Positions 1 to 5,243 of a stretch of 6,159 nucleotides of DNA are shown here, piece after piece. The stretch is from Deltaproteobacteria bacterium. GTDB taxonomy: Bacteria > Desulfobacterota > Dissulfuribacteria > Dissulfuribacterales > QOAL01. Position 1 is the stretch's first letter, and each line of letters starts with the position of its first letter. The stretch spans positions 1 through 6,159 of the forward strand of contig JAMOUE010000373.1 of NCBI GenBank assembly GCA_027068235.1. The letters run 5' to 3'. Made by a program: the position numbers and the translations under genes. The notes beneath the pieces are model-generated. The model worked only from the letters and a program-made list of their open reading frames with translations, had not been told where the DNA came from and did not search any database.

Positions 1-435
1 GGATTGATTCTTGTCATAAACAAGATAGATAAGCTAGAGTTTGATAAGAAAAAAGATATTGAATCCCAGGTGTTACATAGTCTTAAGCCCATTTTGGAGG
101 CCCACGGCCTTGATTCTTCAATCCCTGTATGCTCAATCTCCGCCAAGACAGGCGAGGGACTGTCTAACCTGACAGAGCAGATAACAGCCATCCTATTCAA
201 GGGAAATAGGCTTGGAGAAGTAGATGTGGCTCCCAATATGAGGCAAAAGCAGGTGCTGCAACAAATAAAAGAGTGTGTAGAAAGGGCATTTGGCGCCTTG
301 GAGATGGGCCTGTCTCCTGATGTTGTTGCCATTGATATGAGACAGGCCCTTGATCTTCTTGGTGAAATTACAGGTGAAACGGTTACAGAAGATATACTTG
401 ATCAGATCTTTTCAAGTTTTTGCCTTGGCAAGTAA
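1..435 (+). CDS. mnmE: tRNA uridine-5-carboxymethylaminomethyl modification GTPase MnmE, C-terminal part (5' truncated by window edge)
   Basis: The reading frame is open from base 1 and ends at TAA 433-435, giving 144 residues, about the last third of a protein usually near 450 aa. MnmE is a dimeric, potassium-activated GTPase. With MnmG it installs the (carboxymethyl)aminomethyl group on U34 of certain tRNAs in the cytoplasm. Visible here are the G4 motif NKID (fragment residues 7-10), the G5 motif SISAKTG (45-51) and the C-terminal helical domain. The protein ends in GEITGETVTEDIL and FSSFCLGK. The terminal Cys-x-Gly-Lys, with Cys141 of the fragment, is the family signature and the essential cysteine. 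The G1-G3 motifs and the N-terminal folate-binding domain lie outside the window. The gene converges with yajC across 52 bp, and I see no terminator hairpin there. Confidence 0.96.
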   Translation, partial: GLILVINKIDKLEFDKKKDIESQVLHSLKPILEAHGLDSSIPVCSISAKTGEGLSNLTEQITAILFKGNRLGEVDVAPNMRQKQVLQQIKECVERAFGALEMGLSPDVVAIDMRQALDLLGEITGETVTEDILDQIFSSFCLGK

Positions 436-487
436 CATATTAAGTAGCCTTATATCACCATTGTTGAAGTCAATCGTTTAAGTGAGG

Positions 488-823
488 TTATTTTGTTTCG
501 GAAGTTGGCTTACCAGCTATCTGGCTCCTTGCCACTCTAATCACTACATTAGGGGCAACTTCCAGTGAAACAATGTTTTCAGATAAGGCTACGATCCTTC
601 CTATGATGCCGCCAGAAGTGATAACCTCGTCTCCTTTTTTGAGGGATTCGAGAAAGGCCTGATGTTGTTTCTGCTTTTTTTGCTGTGGTCTTATAAGCAA
701 GAAATAAAAGATCAAGAATATGATTATAAGTGGCAAAAAGGCCATTATCGGATTTCCTTGACCACCTTGTGCCCCACCAGGTGGAGGTCCCATTGCATAG
801 ACAATCTGTGAAAATGAAAACAT
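488..823 (-). CDS. yajC: Sec translocase accessory subunit YajC
   Basis: This is a 111-aa inner-membrane protein of the YajC family, a small partner of SecDF in the Sec holotranslocon. It has a short N-terminus with a Gly/Pro/Gln-rich stretch (residues 12-23). One hydrophobic membrane segment follows (about 27-44, rich in Ile, Leu and Phe), then the hallmark RPQQKKQKQH (45-54). The conserved cytoplasmic domain contains GDEVITSGGIIGRI (64-77). The start is well supported: AAGGAG (831-836, minus strand) lies 7 nt before the ATG. It is the last gene of the mpl-tgt-yajC run, 45 bp after tgt. Tgt-yajC adjacency is classical, but here the usual secD-secF do not follow; the next gene is the convergent mnmE. 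Confidence 0.96.
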   Translation of the reverse strand: MFSFSQIVYAMGPPPGGAQGGQGNPIMAFLPLIIIFLIFYFLLIRPQQKKQKQHQAFLESLKKGDEVITSGGIIGRIVALSENIVSLEVAPNVVIRVARSQIAGKPTSETK

Positions 824-868
824 TCTTTCTCTCCTTTTCTCTTGAATTTTGAGGCTAAATAAAGGCTG

Positions 869-1984
869 TCAACTTCTAGTAGCCCTTTTGGAATAAAATT
901 CCTTTTTGAACTGTTCAAATCTATCCTGTCTGATGGCAGCTCGTATCTCCTTCATAAGATTGAGATAATAATGGAGATTGTGAATGGTGTTCAACCGATA
1001 AGACAAGAGTTCTCTGGACATAAACAGGTGTCTGAGGTATGCCCTCGAATAGTTTCTGCACGTATAACAGTCACAATCTTGGTCCACTGGGCTGTCATCA
1101 GAGGTAAAGCGAGAATTCTTTATAACAATATGGCCATGGGAAGTAAAGAGCATTCCATTCCTTGCATTTCTTGTTGGCATTACACAATCAAACATATCTA
1201 TCCCTAAAGACACGCATTCAACTATGTCTTCTGGTGTGCCTACCCCCATAACATAGCACGGGTAATGCTTTGGAATTAATGGGCGGCAGCAGTCGATCAT
1301 CTCGAAGAGGAGTTCTTTGGGCTCTCCAACGCTTAGGCCACCAAGGGCATAGCCGTCAAAATCCAAACTTAATAGTTCCTGCGTGTGATGAATGCGCAGT
1401 TCCTTGAACATACCACCCTGAACAATTCCAAAGAGTAGCAGTTGTCTATTTCTCCTAGCTTTTAGACACCTTTTTGCCCATCTTGTTGTGAGTTTTGTGG
1501 CTTTGTCTGTTTCTTCTCTTGAAGAAGGATATGGGATACATGTATCAAGTGCCATCATTATGTCTGATCCAAGGTCCTCTTGAACCTTTATAGCAAGTTC
1601 AGGTGTAAGTTTGTGAAGGGAGCCATCAATGTGAGATCTAAATATGGCCCCTTCCTCCTCTATTTTTCTAAAAGATGCAAGGCTATAGACCTGGAAACCA
1701 CCGCTATCTGTAAGAATGGGTTTATGCCAGTTCATAAACCTGTGGAGGCCACCTAGAGTTTTTATAAGCTTGTGGCCTGGCCTGAGGTAAAGATGATAAG
1801 TGTTACCAAGTATAATCTGGGCACCGAGTCCTATCAGATCGCCAGGAGTCAGGGATTTCACAGTGGCTTGTGTGCCAACAGGCATGAAAACAGGTGTTTT
1901 TACGTATCCATGCCTTGTAGAAAGTGTGCCAGTACGTGCCCTTGTGGCCTTACATGCTTTATCAGGTTCAAAGATGGGTTTCAT
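869..1984 (-). CDS. tgt: Queuine/preQ1 tRNA-guanine transglycosylase
   Basis: This 371-aa protein has the usual length of bacterial Tgt. The enzyme swaps guanine-34 of tRNAs with GUN anticodons for preQ1, the committed step of queuosine formation on tRNA. Family motifs appear in order: FMPVGT (33-38), GAQIILGNTYHL (54-65), LTDSGGFQV (91-99) with Asp93, and the substrate loop GGLSVGEP (215-222). FDCVMPTRNARNG (265-277) carries the likely nucleophile Asp266. The zinc site is Cys304, Cys306, Cys309 and His335 (CDCYTC and the His of NTIHNL). All catalytic and metal residues are present. The ATG lies 10 bp after the mpl stop with only a weak GGA as Shine-Dalgarno, so translation probably depends on coupling to mpl. 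No better in-frame start is near. The stop is TGA, 45 bp before yajC. Confidence 0.98.
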   Translation of the reverse strand: MKPIFEPDKACKATRARTGTLSTRHGYVKTPVFMPVGTQATVKSLTPGDLIGLGAQIILGNTYHLYLRPGHKLIKTLGGLHRFMNWHKPILTDSGGFQVYSLASFRKIEEEGAIFRSHIDGSLHKLTPELAIKVQEDLGSDIMMALDTCIPYPSSREETDKATKLTTRWAKRCLKARRNRQLLLFGIVQGGMFKELRIHHTQELLSLDFDGYALGGLSVGEPKELLFEMIDCCRPLIPKHYPCYVMGVGTPEDIVECVSLGIDMFDCVMPTRNARNGMLFTSHGHIVIKNSRFTSDDSPVDQDCDCYTCRNYSRAYLRHLFMSRELLSYRLNTIHNLHYYLNLMKEIRAAIRQDRFEQFKKEFYSKRATRS

Positions 1985-1994
1985 AAATATCCGT

Positions 1995-3434
1995 TTAGGC
2001 CACCTTATTTTGAGATGTAGTCTTTATGGAATCTAGGAGCCGTTGGTGTATTTGTTCAAATGGACCATTTGAAAGGATAACGTAAACATTCCCTGGTTTG
2101 AGATCTTTTTGTATTTCGCTTATTATTTGGGTTGCATCCTTGCAAAAGAGAGCCTCTTTTCCTCGTTCTACAAGGCGCCTGACAAGTTCTTTTGATGAGA
2201 ATCTGTTATCTTCTGGCACCTTTTCAGGATGTGGTACATCTCTAACATATATCTTGTCTGCATGATCAAATGAGGAGACGTAATAGTCTTGGAATACTGC
2301 GCGCATACTAGTATTGGTTCTTGGTTCAAATACAGCAATAATACGCCTTTTTGCAAATCTTTCTTTTAAGGCCTTAAGCGTTTCTTTAACAGCCCGTGGA
2401 TGGTGGGCAAAGTCGTCTATCACTATTATATCATTTATAATTCCCCGTATCTCTTGGCGTCTTTTTACCCCACGACACTTGGCGAGCCCTTCTATTACAT
2501 CATTTGCGTTAAATCCCAAATTGCTGCAAAGGGCTAATACAGAAAGTGCATTCAAAGCATTGTGAATGCCAGGAAGATTAATTTTTACTTCAAAACTCTG
2601 GCTATGTGGTCCAATAGCTTCAAAGACCGTGACCGTTTCTCCAATATCAACGGTACCTAGACGCCACTCGGCATCTTTGTGCATTCCATAGGTAACAAGT
2701 TTGCAACTTGCATTTGATGCAGCCTTCATAACAGTGTCCCAGTCCATGCATGCAACAAGGACTCCATCCTTAGGGATAAGGCCAGCAAATTTTGAAAAAG
2801 ATGAAATTATCTCATCTAGGCTTTGGAATATATCTGCATGATCAAACTCGATACTTGTCATTATTGCACCAAATGGTCTATAAAAAAGGAATTTAGATAC
2901 TTTTTGGAAAAAACTTGTGTCATATTCATCGCCTTCTATTACAAACCATTCATCACGTCCAATTCCAAAGCCTCGTTCTTTATCTATGGGTACGCCTCCA
3001 ATCATGAATCCAGGCCTTACGCCACATGCCTCTAGGGCAGAAAGGAGGAGCGTAGATGTGGTAGTTTTGCCGTGAGTTCCTGTAACAACAAGAGATTTTT
3101 TTTTGCTCAAAAAGAAGTGCCCCATAGCCTCTGGAAATGACATGTAAGGAATGTTGCTATTTAGTAGAAATTGAGCCTCTGGATTGTCTTTAGATATGAC
3201 ATTGCCGACAATAACAAGATCTGGCTGAAATCGTTTGATGTTTTCGGGTTTATAGCCTGTAAAGACATCTATTTTGAGCCGTTTTAGCACCCCGCTCATG
3301 GGCTCGTAACACCCAGCGTCTGAGCCAGCAATTTCAAATCCTTTTTCTTGCAATAAACCCGCTAAGGCAGCCATGCCTGTGCCACATATCCCCATCATAT
3401 AGATTCGCTGTAACTGCTTTTTATCTAGCTTCAT
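1995..3434 (-). CDS. mpl: UDP-N-acetylmuramate:L-alanyl-gamma-D-glutamyl-meso-diaminopimelate ligase (murein peptide ligase)
   Basis: This 479-aa Mur-ligase family protein attaches recycled tripeptide (L-Ala-D-Glu-mDAP) to UDP-MurNAc using ATP, in the cytoplasm. Visible motifs are the N-terminal nucleotide-sugar fold GICGTGMAALAG (15-26), the ATP loop GTHGKTTT (119-126), EGDEYDTSFF (167-176), EFDHADIF (196-203), DDFAHHPRAV (340-349), EPRTNT (370-375) and LSNGPFEQIHQRLL near the C-terminus. The Glu-x-Asp-Glu-Tyr-Asp and EFDHADIF segments favour Mpl over MurC, which typically has EADESD. The N-terminal loop GTGMAAL is closer to MurC than the GTFMGGL of E. coli Mpl, so paralogue assignment rests on the middle and C-terminal motifs. 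The start is supported by AAGGGAGAG (3442-3450, minus strand), 7 nt before the ATG. It is the first gene of the run with tgt (10-bp gap) and yajC. Confidence 0.92.
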   Translation of the reverse strand: MKLDKKQLQRIYMMGICGTGMAALAGLLQEKGFEIAGSDAGCYEPMSGVLKRLKIDVFTGYKPENIKRFQPDLVIVGNVISKDNPEAQFLLNSNIPYMSFPEAMGHFFLSKKKSLVVTGTHGKTTTSTLLLSALEACGVRPGFMIGGVPIDKERGFGIGRDEWFVIEGDEYDTSFFQKVSKFLFYRPFGAIMTSIEFDHADIFQSLDEIISSFSKFAGLIPKDGVLVACMDWDTVMKAASNASCKLVTYGMHKDAEWRLGTVDIGETVTVFEAIGPHSQSFEVKINLPGIHNALNALSVLALCSNLGFNANDVIEGLAKCRGVKRRQEIRGIINDIIVIDDFAHHPRAVKETLKALKERFAKRRIIAVFEPRTNTSMRAVFQDYYVSSFDHADKIYVRDVPHPEKVPEDNRFSSKELVRRLVERGKEALFCKDATQIISEIQKDLKPGNVYVILSNGPFEQIHQRLLDSIKTTSQNKVA

Positions 3435-3460
3435 GGTTGGTCTCTCCCTTTGAAAAAATC

Positions 3461-3489
3461 AGTATAACCATAGCAAATGTGCTGTACAA
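3461..3489 (-). promoter_or_regulatory. Candidate sigma-70 type promoter for mpl-tgt-yajC
   Basis: On the minus strand, TTGTAC (3489-3484) and TATACT (3466-3461) are separated by exactly 17 nt. The -10 matches the consensus at 5 of 6 positions and the -35 at 3 of 6. A TG dinucleotide lies just upstream of the -10. Transcription would start near 3454, giving a leader of about 20 nt that still includes the AAGGGAGAG ribosome binding site. Position and spacing are seen in the sequence; activity is inferred. Confidence 0.45.
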
Positions 3490-3524
3490 TTAGGAACGCA
3501 AAAAACACTTTTGGCTAATAAGAT

Positions 3525-3560
3525 GAAGCTACATGGTATCTTAAGGAAGCTTTTATGGTA
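3525..3560. repeat. Imperfect direct repeat GAAGCT-n2/3-ATGGTA in the divergent intergenic region
   Basis: Two copies of a bipartite motif lie in the same orientation. GAAGCT-AC-ATGGTA occupies 3525-3538 and GAAGCT-TTT-ATGGTA occupies 3546-3560. Their first halves are 21 nt apart and their second halves 22 nt apart, close to two turns of B-DNA. Such spacing would suit a protein binding one face of the helix, so this could be an operator for either divergent unit. It could also be chance in an AT-rich spacer. No family of regulator is recognised from the motif. Confidence 0.35.
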
Positions 3561-3638
3561 CTAAAAATGGCGTTATCTTATTTGAATCTGTTATTACGAA
3601 CCTATTTGACTCCATTCACCCAAGCAAGAATAGAAGTC

Positions 3639-3667
3639 TTGTAATTTCAGTGACAAATTGATAGTTT
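3639..3667 (+). promoter_or_regulatory. Weak promoter-like hexamers before the J-domain gene
   Basis: TTGTAA (3639-3644) and TAGTTT (3662-3667) are 17 nt apart but match the consensus at only about 4 and 3 positions. If used, the transcript would begin only a few bases before the ATG at 3677, making the message nearly leaderless. That would agree with the absence of a Shine-Dalgarno there. An alternative is TTGACT (3606-3611), which is a better -35 but has no well-placed -10. The true promoter of the rightward operon is unresolved. Confidence 0.15.
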
Positions 3668-3676
3668 AGACCACCT

Positions 3677-3988
3677 ATGAAAAAAGACAGATGGGCAGCA
3701 ATAGACAGGGCCAGAAGGCTTCTTGGCCTTACAGAAAAGGCTACAAGAAACGAGATTAGAGAGGCTTACATGAGGGCGTGTAGGCTTAATCACCCTGATA
3801 AGCAGGGAAATGTTCAAGAGTCAGAAGAGAAAATGGCCCTTTTAAACAGTGCCTACAAGCTCCTTATGGAGTATGCAGATAACTATCGTATGAGTTTCTT
3901 GCCCAATGAGGATGGAATGGACGATGCTGATTGGTGGTTTTATCATTTTGGTCAAGATCCAATATGGGCAGGTGAAAAAGAGGATTGA
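3677..3988 (+). CDS. Mini J-domain protein (DnaJ-like co-chaperone) with Trp-rich tail
   Basis: This is a 103-aa protein. Residues about 11-66 form a J-domain: LLGLTEKATRNEIREAYMR on helices I-II, the essential His-Pro-Asp at 39-41 and a helix III with ALLNSAYKLL. J-domains stimulate the ATPase of a DnaK/Hsp70. The protein lacks the Gly/Phe linker, zinc-finger and C-terminal substrate domains of true DnaJ. Instead it ends in an acidic tail with WWFYHFGQDPIW (86-97), probably the specificity part. No signal peptide or membrane segment is seen. An in-frame stop (TAG 3662-3664) lies just upstream, which fixes the ATG at 3677. No Shine-Dalgarno precedes it, unlike most neighbours. The gene ends 3 bp before lysC and carries the lysC ribosome binding site in its last codons. 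Client and partner are unknown. Confidence 0.88.
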   Translation: MKKDRWAAIDRARRLLGLTEKATRNEIREAYMRACRLNHPDKQGNVQESEEKMALLNSAYKLLMEYADNYRMSFLPNEDGMDDADWWFYHFGQDPIWAGEKED

Positions 3989-3991
3989 GAT

Positions 3992-5215
3992 ATGGCTTTG
4001 GTTGTTCAAAAGTATGGCGGAACCTCTGTTGCCAACTGCAACAGAATTAAGAGGGTGGCAGACAGGGTTATAAAGAGAAAGAAGCAGGGAGACGATGTAG
4101 TGGTTGTTCTTTCGGCAATGGCTGGTCAGACCAACTACCTCATATCCCTGGCCCTTGAAATGCAGAATCAGCCGGACAAACGAGAGCTTGACGTACTTCT
4201 TGCAACAGGGGAACAAGTGACTATTTCTCTGTTTTCTATGGCGGTTAAAGCGCGTGGATTTGATGCCGAATCGTTTTTGGGTTATCAGATTCCAATTGAG
4301 ACCGATGCAGCACATACTAAGGCACGTATCAAGAAAATCCCTACAGAAAAGTTAAAAAGGGCCTTGGAGCAGGGAAAGATTCCTGTGGTTGCAGGTTTTC
4401 AGGGTGTTGATGCTTTGGGAGATATTACCACCTTGGGACGAGGTGGTTCAGACACCACAGCTGTTGCCGTTGCAGTGGCACTTGATGCAGATGTTTGCGA
4501 GATATACACAGATGTTGATGGCGTCTATACCACAGACCCAAATATTTGCCCTGCAGCAAGAAAGATAGATCGGATTTCTTATGAAGAGATGTTAGAGATG
4601 GCAAGCCTTGGCGCAAAGGTTTTGGAGATAAGGTCTGTGGAATTTGCCATGCGTTACAATATGCCCTTGCATGTCAGGTCAAGTTTTAGCGAAAATCCTG
4701 GTACAATGGTGGTCAAGGAGGATGAATCAATGGAAGATGTATTGGTATCAGCAGTCACATATAGCCGCGATGAAGCAAGGATTACTGTAAAAAAGGTGCC
4801 AGACAAGCCAGGGATTGCGGCTAGTATATTCAACCCCATATCAGAGGCAAATATAGTTGTGGATATGATCATCCAGAATACCAGGGAAGGAAATATGACA
4901 GATATGACCTTCACTGTGCCAAAGGGCGACTATGAGCAGGCCTTAGAAATAGTAAAAGGTACGGCAGATGAGATAGGGGCAGAAAGTGTTGCGGGAGATA
5001 AAGGCATTTCAAAGGTTTCTATAGTTGGAGTAGGAATGAGAAACCATGCTGGAGTGGCGAGCAAGATGTTTGATATACTTGCCAAGCATGGAGTCAACAT
5101 TCTAATGATCAGTACTTCTGAGATAAAGGTCTCCTGTATAATCGATGAAAAATTTACAGAGCTGGCAGTTAGGGCCTTACATGAAGGCTTTGGGCTCGAT
5201 AAAGAAAATAGTTGA
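3992..5215 (+). CDS. lysC: Aspartate kinase (ACT-domain regulated, LysC type)
   Basis: This 407-aa enzyme phosphorylates L-aspartate with ATP, the first step to lysine, threonine, methionine and diaminopimelate. The kinase domain (about 1-245) has KYGGTSV (7-13), LSAMAG (40-45), LATGEQ (70-75), TTLGRGGSDTTAVA (146-159) and YTDVDGVYTTDP (172-183). Two C-terminal ACT domains (about 264-338 and 344-405) include MIIQN and ISTSEIKVS, which resemble the lysine/threonine-binding regulatory part of Corynebacterium-type LysC. The length fits the single-function class of about 400-420 aa rather than the E. coli LysC or the ThrA fusion. The start has AGAGGA (3979-3984), 7 nt before the ATG, inside the end of the J-domain gene. 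The stop is TGA, 28 bp before cimA. An internal start at 4730 probably yields a separate beta subunit. Confidence 0.97.
   Translation: MALVVQKYGGTSVANCNRIKRVADRVIKRKKQGDDVVVVLSAMAGQTNYLISLALEMQNQPDKRELDVLLATGEQVTISLFSMAVKARGFDAESFLGYQIPIETDAAHTKARIKKIPTEKLKRALEQGKIPVVAGFQGVDALGDITTLGRGGSDTTAVAVAVALDADVCEIYTDVDGVYTTDPNICPAARKIDRISYEEMLEMASLGAKVLEIRSVEFAMRYNMPLHVRSSFSENPGTMVVKEDESMEDVLVSAVTYSRDEARITVKKVPDKPGIAASIFNPISEANIVVDMIIQNTREGNMTDMTFTVPKGDYEQALEIVKGTADEIGAESVAGDKGISKVSIVGVGMRNHAGVASKMFDILAKHGVNILMISTSEIKVSCIIDEKFTELAVRALHEGFGLDKENS
4715..4721 (+). promoter_or_regulatory. Internal Shine-Dalgarno inside lysC
   Basis: AAGGAGG is perfectly complementary to seven contiguous bases of the 16S rRNA anti-Shine-Dalgarno and stands 8 nt before the in-frame ATG 4730-4732. 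By eye it is the longest match in the window; yajC has AAGGAG and the others are shorter. It is encoded through Lys242-Glu243-Asp244, so codon choice may explain it in part, but the position matches the known internal start of alpha/beta aspartate kinases. Confidence 0.6.
4730..5215 (+). CDS. lysC: Predicted LysC beta subunit (in-frame internal start, ACT domains only)
   Basis: The ATG at codon 247 of lysC is in frame and opens a 161-aa product beginning MEDVLVSAVTYSRDEARITV. It covers both ACT domains and none of the kinase domain. In B. subtilis and C. glutamicum, lysC encodes a catalytic alpha and a shorter in-frame beta subunit starting near residue 250. The two assemble as alpha2beta2, with feedback amino acids bound between the ACT domains. 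The site here falls at the same place, at the junction of the kinase and regulatory domains, behind a perfect AAGGAGG. That the ORF and Shine-Dalgarno exist is seen directly; that beta is made in this organism is inference. Confidence 0.55.
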   Translation: MEDVLVSAVTYSRDEARITVKKVPDKPGIAASIFNPISEANIVVDMIIQNTREGNMTDMTFTVPKGDYEQALEIVKGTADEIGAESVAGDKGISKVSIVGVGMRNHAGVASKMFDILAKHGVNILMISTSEIKVSCIIDEKFTELAVRALHEGFGLDKENS

Positions 5216-5243
5216 CCTTTTTTAAAACAGAAGAGGTATTTTT

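Larger units (their letters stand above)
3435..3676. other. Divergent intergenic region between mpl and the J-domain gene
   Basis: This 242-bp, visibly AT-rich region separates two divergent transcription units and must hold both promoters. I find a plausible promoter for mpl near its left end, an imperfect direct repeat in the middle and only weak promoter-like hexamers for the rightward unit. I see no convincing small gene, tRNA, riboswitch core or terminator hairpin. The longest short ORF with ATG that I noticed (from 3523) ends after 13 codons and has no clear ribosome binding site. Confidence 0.7.

Noticed and set aside
436..487. Possible bidirectional terminator between convergent mnmE and yajC
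   Set aside because: The best inverted repeat is only ATTG/CAAT (4 bp, about 460-474) and it is not followed by a T-run, so I cannot support a hairpin terminator.
2314..2565. Plus-strand open frame of 83 codons inside mpl
   Set aside because: It is the shadow of the conserved DDFAHHP region of mpl and shows no independent coding signs.
3435..3676. Lysine riboswitch or attenuator ahead of the lysC operon
   Set aside because: No lysine-riboswitch core, leader peptide with Lys/Thr/Ile codon runs, or terminator hairpin is visible, and the J-domain gene stands between this region and lysC.
3842..4315. 157-codon open frame on the minus strand across the J-domain/lysC junction
   Set aside because: It is antisense to two well-supported genes, its product has no recognisable motif, and it has no clear ribosome binding site.
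5216..5243. T-run after lysC as a terminator
   Set aside because: The CCTTTTTTAAAA stretch has no GC-rich stem before it, and the spacer is only 28 bp with a ribosome binding site for cimA.
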